Assembly (NCBI RefSeq): GCF_020085105.1
Contig: NC_058043.1
Coordinates: 8,690,667 to 8,754,666, forward strand
DNA from: Siniperca chuatsi
Lineage: Eukaryota; Chordata; Actinopteri; Centrarchiformes; Sinipercidae
DNA: 64,000 nucleotides
Direction: 5' to 3'
Shown here: positions 1 through 14,446 of the stretch, one piece after another
Layout of the letters: each line of letters opens with the position of its first letter
How positions within the stretch are numbered: position 1 is the stretch's first letter
Notes under the pieces: generated by a model
Told to the model about the DNA's origin: nothing
The model's database searches: none
The model's input: only the letters and a program-made list of their open reading frames with translations
Translations under genes and position numbers: made by a program

Positions 1-1724
1 ACTGTTTTACAACTTCCTGTCCAGAGCTCTGCCTGGGGCTCTCACAAATAATCCATTGCTGGTGAACTCTTGATCTCACAGAATAAATAACACTGCCGGT
101 ACTGCAAAACTTTTCGAAGATTTACATTTTAAAACAAAGCCGTAGACATGTCACTGTCTTTCATAAGATGCTGAACTTTCGTTTCTGTAAAGCTTTAAAT
201 TCTGTATATGGAAACTAAAAAAGTCCCCTGAGAATTTAATCCATGACACATTCTGCTAATAAGCTCTCTAGTTAGTGAGGGGGATCTGCCATTTAAAGTA
301 GCCTACTGATTTGTCAGCCGAGCCTCAGTGATCCTAGGGGTGTCCAATTAGCAGTTTTAACTTCCATTACCACAAAATGAGACTTCTTGGATAAAACACC
401 AGTGACCTTTTGCCTACAACATAATCGAAGAAGTGAAATATTACCGTCAGATTCAAGCCAGGCTGTTACAGTTTGGCTAGTTTTACCGCAGAATTAGTGA
501 TGCTCATTGACACACTTAAAATTTGTGTTCTTAAGAAACCAAATGAACTAAATTACCAGCACAGAGGCTAGAGTCTAACCCGTGCCCTGGAGAAACTGGT
601 TGTAGTGCATACCCATTATGAATCCGTTTTAATGAGTGCATGCTCTCAGAAAACAGGTTGTAGCATCAATGTAGTTTTCTTCAGCAGTTTGTCCTCAAAA
701 CTACTGACGGACAATAAGCTTTGTTCTGTTTTCCGTTTGGGATCAGAAACAGGTGTGAATGCTTTGACTGTAAAAGAATGCATGCAAGTAAGAAAAAATT
801 GCATGTTCACAAAATGTTTGGCAACAGCTCAGGAATTTTGTGGTCTTTAAAGTATAGGGTAAATCTAAAGGGGACACCTCGTGAGAAAGTACAAGCACAA
901 AAGCACAACGCTTCTCTTTTGATATTGAACCCAGTTGCCTATATTCTCCTGAGATACTCCATCATACATTTTGGAAAGCATTTAACACACATTCTCCGAG
1001 GTGTATACACACAATGCACAGAATAATAAAGAGCAACCCTCAAATCGGGTAAAAACATACTTGCAAGCTAAACCAAAACACACTGCTGTCAGAAATAATC
1101 TACAACACCAGCAGAAATGATGATTGCAATGTACTGTTACTGAAGAAACAGTGCAGCAGCTAAAAGGTAAAGGGAGGCTATGATTTCAAACTCCATAAGC
1201 TACAACAGATGTGCAGAACAGTCAATATACTATAAACAAATAAAGCCATATGAAGCCAGGCCTATAGGCTTTAAATCATTGGATGCCAGTAGTAGAAATG
1301 TTTTCCAGATTGGCCTCTGTGACCATAACGCTGTCACAAATGACAACAGAGATAAGAAAGTTGGACGTGGATGGTGGAGAGTAAAGGAGTTCTAAATGTA
1401 CTTGAGTACTTTTGTACTTACAAGAAAATAAAAAAGTAAAAAAGGTACTAAGCTCTTTGCAAGGATGAAAGAAAGAAAGGTACAAGTAGAAACATAAGGA
1501 AAAAGAAAACAAAATTGCCACGGTTTGGCCTTTTGCCCTTTGTTGAGGGTAAAAGGTCCATTCTGTGCATATACTGCCATCTGACAAGAAGCTGTGATTC
1601 ACGAAGTTGCAGAAATATTTAACTAGCTAACAGTCTAATGAATGTTTTACTGTGGTGACATGACTGCTGCTGTCCAGCTGTGGCTGCTGTAATGGGCACA
1701 CCACTGATTTTTCTCTTGGGGTTT
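1..1724. other. No gene recognised; possible 3' UTR of the minus-strand gene
   Basis: I see no convincing exon here on either strand. Open frames are short and have no splice or family support. The segment directly left of 1725 would be the 3' untranslated region of the small membrane-protein gene if that model is right, but no clear minus-strand AATAAA was found close by. An A- and GA-rich low-complexity patch lies at about 1420-1515. Confidence 0.5.
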
Positions 1725-2238
1725 TCAGCTAAGCTCATCTTGAGTCACAGTGAGGGGCCAATTGCCCACCTCAATGCCCTGCTGTTTGAGCTGAATGTTG
1801 GGGTAGAGGTCTGACGGGGGGTAAGGAAATGGGGGCGAGGATGGGGCCAAAACAGGGACAGGGGGACTATGGGCACTGGGACCGGTATCAAATTACAAGA
1901 CCGTTTCTCAAGCATTTAAGATGTAGCTCTGGTCCATTTACTTTTCTGACTTGCTGTTGTCGCTACTTTTTGTTGCCTAGGAGGGTGTTTTTTTTTTTTA
2001 AACAAGTCATTTAGCATACCTTCACCAGTGGTTCCAGATGTGTGATTTACAGAGATCATGAGAACTGCTAGCAAAAGAGCAAACAAAAGTAAAACAAAGA
2101 TCCTAAAGTTGCAGGGGGGCTGGGTGCTTTCAGGACTCTGTGGAAGTGTGAAAGGTTTAAGCGGATCCTGTGGTGTCTTCACTACTGGGATGGCTGTTGC
2201 TGATTGATGGCCTTGCTGAGTGGTGGGGGCTTCGGCCA
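1725..2238 (-). CDS. Unrecognised small single-pass membrane protein, two 3' exons
   Basis: Two exons are supported. The upstream exon runs 2238-2020: its acceptor follows CATTTCAG and its donor is GTATGC at 2019. The terminal exon runs 1810-1725: its acceptor follows a C/T-rich tract ending GTCAG, and the stop is TGA at 1725. The split codon G|AC joins both in phase 1 and the frame stays open, giving about 101 residues. A Pro/Gln/Thr-rich N-terminal part is followed by a hydrophobic segment (FRIFVLLLFALLLAVLMISV), an NHT glycosylation sequon and a polar tail ending QDELS. A type II topology would fit. An in-frame TAA just upstream of 2239 means the start lies in an earlier exon; a possible one is ATGAAAG at 2375-2369 followed by GTGATA. 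The gene points away from cd34, whose TATA box is about 400 bp off, so a shared promoter region is possible. I do not recognise the family and propose no function. Confidence 0.5.
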
Positions 2239-2758
2239 CTGAAATGGATTAATACCATTAGCATAACAGTGGATCACACTTTTGTTTCGAGCATGAGATT
2301 CTGCTCCACAGTCTATCTCCATAAGCCTATTAAGGACCAGAGAGTCACTGCCTATTGTCAGCTATCACCTTTCATTGTGTAGTGGATTAATGCGCTCGTC
2401 CAGACGGGGTTCACAGCTCAAGCAGACATTGTAACCCAGTACAAGCAAGTAATGAGCACTGATCACCAAAACATATTCTGCAGTGCTAGAACACACATCA
2501 CACACGGTGCAGCCTAATTATGGTGGATTCAAGCACAGCAACTGCATATTTAATGTATATATAAGTATAAACATTGATAGGTATGTGAAGAATGCTGCAC
2601 AGTGTGTCCTTTTTTAAATTTTAACATCCCAACAAGACCCCATTCTCCTCCTTCCCTCCGTCTGCCTTGCTTCTTCTAGAGGGGTGGGGGCATAGGAGGA
2701 AGGGTTAAAGTAACCAGTGGAAGGCTGTAGGGCTGGGCTTCAGTAAAGTAGGAGGGGG

Positions 2759-2770
2759 CTATATAAAAAC
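2759..2770 (+). promoter_or_regulatory. cd34: TATA box of cd34
   Basis: CTATATAAAAAC lies about 150 bp before the cd34 start codon, so transcription would begin near 2790. A possible small 5' UTR intron follows: donor GGGTAAGAG at about 2813 and a pyrimidine-rich acceptor ending CATCAG at 2891. The TATA box is seen directly; its use is inferred. Confidence 0.55.
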
Positions 2771-2914
2771 TGACAGAACACAAGTGGTGCTTTATCCACC
2801 CTGTCCCGCTCTGGGTAAGAGGAAACCCTAAAGTGCTCTGGCTCAACAAGCTTTACCCTTTTCTTTCTGTCTTTTCACTCACACCCATCAGACGTGTGCA
2901 CATTCAGGACGAGA

Positions 2915-5900
2915 ATGGCAGCATCATCTGCACAGAGAACAAACGGGCCCTGCAAAATGATGGCTTTTGCTTTGCTTCTTATCATCTCAATCCTAAATGG
3001 TAAGTAGTAAAAAACACTTAAGGGTCAACTTCTCAGAGATCGTATGGCCATCTACAGGGAGAGAGGGAGGGCCATGAGGGGTGGGGTTGGGGCGGACGAG
3101 TGTTTGTTTGAATGGTCTGAGTTGAATTCAGGTTTTAACCCTACAACCCTTTTACTCCATGGAATGCTAACAAACTATCTCCAACAAACCACCCTCCCCT
3201 CCCATGTGCTGACAGAAAAGCATTACTTTGGAGTATACCTTGGCAAACAAAAGGGATCACTTTAGAGAGAACGGTTGTGTAATTATGTGGAGGGAAGTCT
3301 TAAATGAGGATTCGAAGATGAGCTCTCCATCCTGAACTTTATGAATTTAGTTTTCTGCCAAATAGAGCTTTCTGCATTTTCTCATGAATTTCCTTGTTGT
3401 TTTTCACATTCAGTATTAAACCATTTGTGAACCTTCCTCTGGAGCTATGTTTGCTATTTCATTGACCTGATTCCCATGATCTTCTAGGACTCTGAGAAAT
3501 GTGTGTATTTATATTTAGCTTTGTAATGTGAGGCCAGTTGAAGCGTGCATGAAATGAGGGTGTGGAGTTTGGTTGTTAATGTGCGTTTCAAATGTGGTTG
3601 TGCTGATATAGTAAGAGCTTTAGTGAGGCATCAGGGAGGACTGATGATGTTAAATTATGTGTAAAGACGACATGTGGCTCACATGTGGCTGAGCTCTTTA
3701 TACAATAAGAACCAATAAAAGAATTGTTTATCTGGAATGAAACAACCCCATCTATTGTCTATAATCAAAACAATCGACCTCCACAACACTTTCCCATTAT
3801 CATTCTTAACCAATCAATAGGGTACCGCCAATTCAAGTTCAGTGTGTTTGTTTCTCAGAATCAGAAATACTTTATTCTGATAACATCACCAATTTTTGCA
3901 CAATGCAGTCTCTCAACTTTAACTTTTGTCACTTCTGATTTCATTTTTACAACTTAAAAAAAAAAGTTTCCCCATCAGCCAGGGATGTAGTGTACACCCT
4001 CTGAATTCAGTCCAAGCTGATTTAAAACTGAGTCCACTTTAGTTCAAGCCCAGTAAAAGTCAAAACTAATGAGAGGAAATTGAGATCTAAGACCAAATAA
4101 GGCAATGAACAATGTTTGTTTTCCCAAATGTAAAAATACTGCTCAATCGGCTTGCTTAAGTGTAAAGACGTAGATCAATCTGGATGTGTGATTACATACG
4201 ATGAGTTGTTTCATCCTTCATTAGTGGCCGAGCTCAAATCAAAATAAACACAAGGCAAGACCAAGATGTCAAAAGATGTAGCTGAGAATGAACTGTACAG
4301 TACTCTGTTGTGGCTGGAAATGAATCACACACTGGATTGCTTAATTCAAACATTCTGTCTTGTTCATGGGATATAGCTTATGGGAATGAGCTCATCAGCA
4401 GCAAGAGGTAGCTGCATCTAATCTTACATATTCTGGAAAATGAGACATTTCAATCTATAAATTCTGAATCAGGAGGCAGCAAAACTTTTATTCTGTGTTG
4501 GGGAGGAGGTTGGATCAGTATCTTGATGTGCACTGCAATGGTTATCTTCCATGTAAATCACAAGTTAATAACACAAAGCAACATGTGCGCTGCAGTTGTG
4601 GCAAATGTGTCATCAAAAAAGATGAATAGCAATGGAGCAGATATCAGATATTATACAGATCGGAAACAGAGCAAAGAAGATCACTTAAGTTTAACTATAT
4701 TTCAACTACAGGATAAAACATCTGTCTCCTGAGTCAGACAAAAATCCCTCTTGCTGAATTGTCTTGTCAACCCTGAAGTGGGGAGCATGGCAGAGTTATG
4801 TAAGTAGAGGAAAGATGGGCCAACTGTACAACTTAACTGATGAGGTCAGTGCGGATTCACAGATGTTAGTGAGCGTAACGGTTACCCAGACAACCTGGAG
4901 GGGGGTCGTAGGAGCAGAGGCTAAACAGGAGATGATCAGAAACACTGGGGGAAAACCCCTGTTGAGAAAGTTTAGCAGACTGCTTTTGGAAAAGCAGTGA
5001 GAGGGCTGGGATGAAGCAATGCACAGAAACTTAAAGATGCGTAGATTTACTTTGTCAGTGACATGACTGGAATGTCTCATTGTTGGAAGGTTTCAGTTTA
5101 AAAATCTGAAAACTGTACTTAAACAACTTTTGTAATACAGTTTAAGCTCTGTTTGCCCTGTGAAGTGGTTTTAGGAGGCTCTCTAGTTAAGCAACAAACC
5201 CTGCCCAACCTCTCTGCCAACCCTAGAGCATGTAATTATGTAAATCATTGTTTGGGTAGTACCCATTGAAGTAACAGATGCAACTAAGAATCACAGAAAC
5301 AATGTCAACAACAGAGCGTTCATTCCTCTCATGAAGAAAGTAGCACGTAGGGAGCCAAGCCAAATCCCAGAGTCAAGTGCGCCAGCGGTGGCAAGTAGAC
5401 ATCTGGGCGCACACACACATACATAAGAGCCTTATTCAACTGGGATAGTGTTTTTCATCCTCTCCTAATGGGAGAAAGGCTGCTTTCCCACTCAGCTCTT
5501 GCCGGCTTCGTCTTTGAACATTTTCCAGCCTCTGTACTCTTACGACTCTATTTACTCTGTGTATTCACATACAATAAGTGTTGACATGGTACAGCCAAAC
5601 AATCTGCTTTATCAGACAACCAGAAGGGGCCAGTACGTGCCCTGATCTATAAATTACATATATGGAAGGGAAAGGGAAGTAAAAGCATCAGATGGCAACA
5701 CATACTGTAAACCCTCAAAATGAAAGCAACTGATGTTTCAAAAGCAGAGAACAAATTTTTGCGCGTTGACTAAGTGCACTCTAGTTCAGCGTCTTAATGT
5801 CCTATTACGGTTGTTTTTCAATACCAGCCCTGCATGTGTGTGCGCAAGTAATTACTCTGGTAGATTTTTGAAAGATACGTCTCAAATTCTTTCTGGACAA

Positions 5901-8900
5901 AATCAATGTTGAGCCTCTGAGCTATTGACGCCCAGATCTGCCTCACTCTGCAACAGGATCCCCTAACAGTCTACCTGCATACACTCAAACCAGACAGGCT
6001 CATTCAAGGTAATGCGCAAGGCAGTGAAACTGTAGTGGGAAATTGTGAGTTGGGGAGGCCTGATATCATTTACAATTGAAAGCAGATGTCATGTTTCCTG
6101 ATTGTGGTCCCCAGAAACAGACATCATGCTTTCGATAAGGAGCTGCAGTGGCCTCGGGGTTGGCTTTGGGTGAACGCTGCAGCTGGGCAGCATTGGGTGA
6201 AGTAAGTGCTGCTTCCATGGCCTGATTGAAACCACGAGATCCAGTTGCTTTTCTGCCAAGAGAGAAGAATGGGCTGGGTTCTGCTATTAATCGTTGTGAC
6301 AGGAACGACAGGGGGGTGAGCAGTGGGGGAAGGAGGGGGAGCAGTTGGGGGGGGGGGGGGGTCAAGATAGTGGGGTCAGAAGTCTGTTGTTTCAAAGAGG
6401 GTAGAGTTGCAGAGCATGTTTAACCCTAAGGGACTAGGCTCCAATGTCACATTCCTCCACACACACTCAAATGCAGATTCTTTAAGAGCAGCAGGATATT
6501 AAATCATGAAAACACTCCTTACTAAGAAAACACTCCAAATGAATGATGCTTTCATTAATGCAGAATACTGTCTAGAAAAGCCAAAGAGGTAACCACTCAT
6601 GGGGCTGAACAAGATGAAAAAATAAAATAGCATGTTTATTTTTGCAATATATTGACAGAATTTCACAATTTAAACTTCTGCTTAACTTCTGGAGCTACGT
6701 TTGAAAGAAAGTCAACCCAACTATAATGTATACAGTGCATTTTGATAACACCAAAAAATTACATTAGTATAATTATCATGGCAGGCCAGATTGAAAAACT
6801 TTAAAATAGAAAAAGGTATTACAGAATAATTACACATTGTTTTGTGTCTATCTTCTATTCTACTTTGAAAATCAATGTTGGGGTGAGTGCGGGAGGGGTG
6901 GGGTGGAGGAGGTGTACGCTTTTTATCCAGTTGATACCTGAGTAATGTCAAAGAGGTACTTTGACATTACAAATCTGAGACATGGCCAGAGGCAGCAGAA
7001 GAAGGAAAATTCCTCTTGATGGCAGTTCAATTAAGCATTTTTGCAATTTTTGTTCAGTATTACATTTTTCAAAAATGACTGAATGCAGTTGTTGACCTGA
7101 TGGTGATCAACCACCATGCGAGTCCCAGAGTAGGGGCGTTGAGGGACTCACATGCTGGGCTGTCCATGCTACCCCTTACCACAAACAGACCCCACTCAGT
7201 CAACACTGTGCAAGGCATCCAAACATATCCTGTAGACAGATACAAAAAGGGATATTTCCAGGACATGTAACTGTAGAATAGAGGAGGCGATGTGTCTTGA
7301 GTTTATAGAAGCTGTTGTGGCTGGACAGACTCCCACACACTCACTCAAAACCGTTACGACATCTATATTCAGCTGCAAAACCAGCAGAAAAATGCATTTT
7401 AGTGCTCATCAAAGCCGCAAAATTTAATTTGTGGATAGAAAGATCTGAGATAAATTATATAGTTTCGGAGTTGGACAGTCTTCAATTCCAATGAAAAGAC
7501 TATGTTATGTGGTAACTATTGCATGCTGCGTGTGGCAGGAAGGGTGCTTGTAGAACCTCAATCGTTGGGATTTGACATGGTGGTCCACTAATGTGTGCAG
7601 ACCATTATCACCTCACCATGTCCCAATACACAGCAAAGAGTTTCTCCCAACAGAAGCAGGGAGAGGCCGGGGGCCCAGATGCATAAGGCCATATTTTTGG
7701 GGTTTGTCCATCCTAGAAGCCAGACTGGGACTAGACGCCAAAGCCATTGGAGGGTCTACCCATTTAAAACATCCAACAGCTGGTTCATGTTTAATTTATA
7801 AAAAAGACACAATAGAAGGTGTACAGTGAAAGAGATACAGTAGTTGCAGATGAATGGGTGCATTGACTGCATTTAGAGATTGGCGTGTTAAATTAAAAAA
7901 CAATGAAACTTTACATGAAAATCTGTCCATTAGAGGAACTAGAACAAATATGGTCAGTGAAATACTCTACTGGTGGAGCTTTCAGGCTTGAAGTCGTTAT
8001 GAGAGGCACAAGAAGCATTAATGCAAAGTTATGCACTGAAGATGTGCCTTCATGTGGAACTTGTGCATGTTTAGCCATTACATATACACCATGATGCAAG
8101 CTTAAGAGAGTAAAAGCAGGCAAAGATTTCTAGGGCCACAGGAGAGAAAGTAGCTGTTACTATATGGCTCTTGGCATGTTGCTTTAAATTACACTATATG
8201 GTGTGGGAGGTGTGAGGGCTGAAGCCTACATCTCACCTTGATCGATGCCTGGGATTAGCTGTGCGTGACTGGGAGAGGGCGAGCAGACAGGGAGGGTTAG
8301 GTGGGAGAAGGGCGTTGAGCTGCAGGCTTGTCTTCTTCTTCCAAAGCCTGCCACATTCCTCCATCCAGGGTCCCAAGAGATGGGGGGGTGGGGTAGAGCA
8401 TTTCCAGACCGCAGCAGTCACTCAGAGCAATATGGTGGGAAAATCTTCAAGAGTGCAATGAAGTCAGGACCCAGGCTGTATAACATATGGAGTCAGGGCT
8501 GATTAGGTTTGTCGTGTTTGTGCAATGACAAGCAAGACACACAACTGATGACTGATATCTTGGCTGCTTTTTAACATTACTCAAGAAGAAAGGAAGAAGG
8601 AAAAAAAGACAAATCTGTTTGGATATTAGGGGTTGATGCGAGGCTCAGGGGTCGTGAACGTCGCTGATGTACAGTATGCACTAGTGGAATGGTTCAATAA
8701 AATCAGTGAATATCCACCTTTACCTGTGGCTCCTGCTGAGTGAGCGAGTGGAGGGTAGAGGGCAGAGAGGGGGTGATGGGTTCACAGGTCACACTGTCAG
8801 GAAGTGTGCTCACCTCACACAGGGAGCAGGGCTGCAGCAAACACCAGGGACACTACTGTATCAATTATAGCCCCAAAGGTACAGGCCAAGGCTACAATCT

Positions 8901-11900
8901 TATTTCAAAGGAACAAGTACACAGTAAATATGCATTAGCAAAGCAAGCTAAAATTAATGGTTGTTGTGCAACAATCCTTGAAAAAAAATCAAGTGTTTGT
9001 CTGAAATTAATAATAGCCAGACTTGAAGCTTAAAGTGTTACAGTTCACAGGTAGACCCAAATGCAGATGGGAACACACAGGGAAGTATAATGATCATAAA
9101 CATAACTTTAATGACTTACTGAAGGTGGTAACAGAAGCAGACAAGGCAACACAAAAAAACTAAAGGCGGCTGAGAAGTCCAGGTAAAAAAACTGAGTCCA
9201 ACAAAGAATAATGCAAAGAGTAGTCCAGTAATCCAGAAAGTAACAAAGGGGTAAAGCTGGATCACAGGGACAAATACAGGACTGGGGAACAAACGCAGAA
9301 GACCTGACATTTGAAAATGGAACATTTCACACACATTGACTAAACACTCACTGAGGGAAGGACAACTAGACACAGGTGAAACATAACTAGACACAGGAGC
9401 ACTAATCAGGACAGGGCAGACAATCAAAACTGGAGGGAAAGGCAAACCAAGACAGGAAGCAAAACTACAAGACACATGAGGGAAGGAGAATATTTCAAAA
9501 TAAAACAGGAAATAACATACATAAACCCTCAAACCATGACATTTAAGTCTACAATCAAAACAAAACAATAAAAGGCGGTCACTCAGATCCTGCCATTTCT
9601 GTAAATGTTAAACATAAGAGACAATTATATGGAGAGGTTTCATTCCATCTGGGTTCTGGTCTGTCAGGAAAGTTTGTTTGTGTGTAATGAGTGATGGATG
9701 GTCAGAGAGCTGGACAGAGTTTTGCTGTGTTGCAAAAAACAGGCCTTGTGTTACTTTGTCTGAAGTTAAACAAGCACGTTTTGCTTTATGAAAATGTAGC
9801 AGCCAAGTTTTACAAGTGTGCTTGAGGTGCCATGACATCATTAGCACAAGACTAGTAAAACACAGTTGCTTTTTTTAACAGTATGGATTTAAAATCCCCC
9901 TTAATCCTTCAAACTTAAACTTGTGCAGTGTAAACTGGGAAACTGTGTTAAAATAATGTCAGTTCCATTGAGGTTCTCTCCATTTTAAAGAATATGTGAA
10001 TTCATTTCCAGTCACTCGCCACATTATATTGGGAATATCCCAATATCCCATCAGAGACAGCCCCAAACCCCAAACTGTTACTGAAAACTAAACAAACCAT
10101 CATCCACAGTGTCAATCTTTAGACTTTTTTTATTTTACAACACCACTGACAGTTTTACCCTCCAGTCCACTACAAATCACCCGATGACAGAAAGAGATCA
10201 CAGAGCTGAAACAACACGTTTCAGCCTCCGCACTCTCACACTCCTGTGTCACATTTGTATGAGAAAAACTGATTTATGCCCATCCATCTCACTCATGTTG
10301 AACATCATCCTTTCCGGTAAAATAAACAGACCACCCAGAGATGGGTGAGGGATGGCAGCTATAGGCTACAGGCTGCAGACCAGGGGTCTAATAGACAGAC
10401 TTAACAAGATTAGGGAGTCCTTGACCTGTCGCTGGTCCACACCCACGTTAATGCTCCTAATGGTAAAATAGAGATGCCAAGGATAGTGCGATGAGGCACT
10501 AAATTCTACAACATTCTGGCTCCATACTAGTGAAACTTGAGCATATACAAGAGAGCTTTCTTGCCCTTTATAGTAGGTTTGACATGGGTAAGGAAAATGC
10601 AGAACTGCCTAGAGGTCAGTGACTCTGATGTATTTTCTCATTTATTTGAACCAGTTAATTTCCCCTGTTTAGATACTGTATGACAGACAGCTGCAATGGA
10701 CAGTTGCTAACACTAAGCATGCCAGAAGACCTCCTTGGAGATTACTGCCCCACCTGCCAGCATGGCACAGACAGTGTTTACTCTGTACTTGTGGCACCTG
10801 TCTGTCACAATGATTTATCAAAGGAAGCCAGTGGACATGTGTCACAGTGCCACCATTGTGTGAATCTTCCTCATGTGTGAAAACCTCAAGTCGTGACTAG
10901 AGACAGTGAGACGACCATGAGGAGACAATAGACTGTAATGGCGCTGGGAAAAAACTCATACTGTTCAAGGATAGCAAAAGGAGGCAAAAATAATTCAAAA
11001 ACTTGAATTAAATCAAGTTATTGTGTAATATATTACAAATATGTTCCAACAGCATTCAGGCTAGGAAATATCTGTTTAAAAACACACAAAATGCTTATTT
11101 TTATCTACATTTCAAACTATCCATAATTTACAGTGTATGGTAAAAAATACTCCAGTGTTGTAAAAAAAAGAATGACATTTTAAGCTAATGCTATACTGTC
11201 ACATATGTGCGAACTGAAAACAAAGCCAGCAATTAAATTCTATTTGGCAGTGGACGTGAAATTTAGTTCAACAGGGGGGCAGCACACTGCAATTACAAAC
11301 CTGAAATCAATCACAAACTCAATCTGGCAACCAGTGAGGAATGACAGTGAGAGAGTGAGAAATAGTGCGCGTGCGCCAGCCCGCATGCTGCCTGTTGCTG
11401 TAGCTCCGTCTAAAGAGTTTAAAGAGTTTCCCTACGGGGATCAATAAAGTATTTCTGAATAACGAGATCTGCAGAGGTAAGGCATTATGGGAATATTTTG
11501 AAAGTGAGGTAATGCTATTGTTAGACAGAGAAAGGGAAATGCATGTTGGGTATTCTAGTTTAACTTCTGGATCCTACCCTTGCAATTTGACCTGAGCAAA
11601 TCAGAGCAATAAAGACCTCAGGCTCATTAGCTCAGTGACTGCAGGGTGTGGTAGCATATTTTACAAATTTAGTTACCCAGGTTATTACAATTTCGAAGGT
11701 GAAATTTACAGCTAAAAGAACCTGACTAGAAATATCCTATCAAGATTTAGATTTAGTGTTGTAATTTACCAAGGACTCTTAGCCCAAAGTCATATGACTC
11801 CCTGAAAATGGAAAATGGCATAATGGCGTATTACATTATTCAAAAAAATTTTGGGGGGAAAATAGTTATAGTTTCAATGGCATCATGACCTGGCACCTTT

Positions 11901-14363
11901 CAGCACCACATTTAATCAGGCCCTTCAACAGTTGATGGAAAATCATTCCACTCACATTAATATATTTCAGAAACATATTTTGTATATCCCATTCGTGCCT
12001 AACCTAAAGTGAGTCACCGTAACCACAAGATCTTTTGAAAAACATCAGAGTGGGAAAGATTGAATTTCAAAGTAAATGACTTCATGATGTGATCCATGGA
12101 TCTTATTGCAGTTATCTACTGCAATAAGATCTATTACCTAATCTTCCATCACTGCAGAGGCATCTTGGGACACAAAAAAATCTTAATGTGAGCACACCAA
12201 ATAGCTTTCACACATTGCATGAGTTCATGCATTAGGATGATAATTGACGTTAAGATAGCAGACTGGTGAAAACCAGACCATGCGAGCTATGATCTACCTC
12301 ACATTAAAACTTTATTAAATCATGTCTGCAGAACGATAATGAGTTAATGTGAGATAATACCTCATGATTCTTCTCAGTCGCTGTACTTAAGACAACACTA
12401 GGCAAGATACATTTCTAAAACAACACATTTCTTATCAGCATAAATCACAAAATGGGTTGCCACAGACAAGAACATGTCTTTCTGCCCTAAGATGCCAGAC
12501 ATCCCACCTTTTAAAAAAAAAAAAAAAAATTCTATACATGACAATTTTGTGTTGATCATTTTCTTCAGGAAATAATGAATTAAACCATTAAAAGGAACAT
12601 ACAAAATGGAAAACTGTTCCAACAGCTCCATCCAGAGAAAGTTGTGATAATGTGATCGCAGACTGTCCACTTTGGTAAATGTCCTGCCCTGTGCAGCTTT
12701 AAAAGCCTGCTTGTGCCGCTGACCTGTATCAAATAGTGTTTTGAATTACTGTCACAATTGTTCTGGTTTTTTAATGTCAGTAGGTTAAGTGCAGATTGGC
12801 ACAGAAATAATAAACCCCAGATGCCGACAGACACTCACAAAGGAGCATTTAAAAGCTAAACAGAACTCTTTGCTGTGAGTGACGATTCATATCAATCTAT
12901 CTATTGAGAGCTGCACCCTTGTGGACCAAAAAACATCTTTATAATATTTAAACTTTTAAACATTTGGCACAAGACATTTGGCATTACAGACAGTTTCTCA
13001 GAGCTGAGACTCATCAATTTAAGGCCACACCATGAGAGTTGTTAACGTTTTACTGCACAGCTCATCCACACAATGAGATTGTGTCAAAGCTGATAAAACA
13101 AGTTTAGGATTTATGTATGTATGTATGTGATGTAGTTTTCTTACTGATTTAATTAAATGCCTTTGCATCTATGTAAATGAGGCACTTTACATCAGCCTTA
13201 TTCTGATTTTACAGCAAGAGTCACAGCACAGGACGAGAAAGTTGATGCAGCAACGGTGCCAACTCTGAAAGCAGGGGCAAACGTACGAGGAGACATGATT
13301 CCACTGACACCTGAAGCCCCTGGTAAGAAACACTGACTACCCCTACCATACATTTATAAAAATATTTTGTACTCTATGGATTGATTTATCAGCGCGAACA
13401 AAGGACTCACTAAAGGGACAAGCACCCAATTTCACTTACATCCTAGGGAAAAAACAAGTCAATACAAATTTCAACTTGTTCGATAGTCAATCTACATGTG
13501 TATATGTGGTGACTGCATTAACTTTACTAACACAAAGCCTCTATAAACACAGCCAAGCCCAACCGTGTGTCCCTACCAAGAGACATACGCTTACCACGAC
13601 TACAGGTCATGTTTTAATGACACCATAAAATTAAATAAATCAAACATTTGAAAGATTGTATTATACTGTAGAGACAAATGCAAGAACAAGCCAGAGCAAT
13701 AGTAGCTTTATTAAATAGAGGAAGATGAGGAAGAAATTCTACATACATGTCCTAGATACACTGTATTGCATAAGCCTATTGATTTGATTCCATTAACATG
13801 TGGTCCAGAATATATCAACAGTTAAAGTGTAACTAAGGCCCTGGGTTTCATGAATTGGTGGTGCTTATGAGCTTATTGTAGCTGAAATGACAACATCACT
13901 TTTCAGAATCAACTGTATAATAACCTCAGACCTACCATGTGTCCATATCAACTTTGAAAATACATAAATAAACTGTAAAGTATATGACCTGCTTCTGTTG
14001 CAAATGCCCAAAAGACCATGTGTATTGTTTTAATATCTAACAAATTAACAATTTAAGTTGAATTGTTTTTTACAGAACCAAACAATCCAGAAGGCCAAAT
14101 CTTGGTTTTACCTACAATGCCATTTCTAGAGCTGACTGAACAGACTACAGCAGCAACAGCTACAGAAGAGGCAGAAGACAATGAAGACAGCAGCCCTGCA
14201 GCTCCAGAGGAGGTAGCTGACAGGGCAACTCAGTTCACAGTTGAGGTACATACTGATGTACCCAAAAAAGAGACCCCAGCACCTATGCCTGCCAGAGGCG
14301 ATGGCCCCAACAACATACCACAGGTAAGATAAAATCCCTTCAGAGCACTCAGTCTGTCATAGG

Positions 14364-14446
<83 letters not shown>

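Larger units (their letters stand above)
3000..13214 (+). other. cd34: cd34 intron 1 (10.2 kb)
   Basis: A long first intron with donor GTAAGT and acceptor TTTTACAG. I find no coding exon in it. It contains an interspersed repeat (9040-9597), a LINE-tail-like fragment (about 11405-11460), a similar fragment in the opposite orientation (about 3855-3885), a G-tract at about 6345-6361 and two perfect short hairpins (6942-6970 and 12099-12131). A long first intron often holds enhancers, but none can be identified here by eye. Confidence 0.75.

Noticed and set aside
1-2240. plxna2 next to cd34, as expected from the human order
   Set aside because: No plexin-like exon was seen on either strand left of cd34; it may lie outside the window.
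9116-9568. 150-codon open frame, minus strand
   Set aside because: It lies wholly in a dispersed repeat whose second copy (40548-41075) does not keep the frame.
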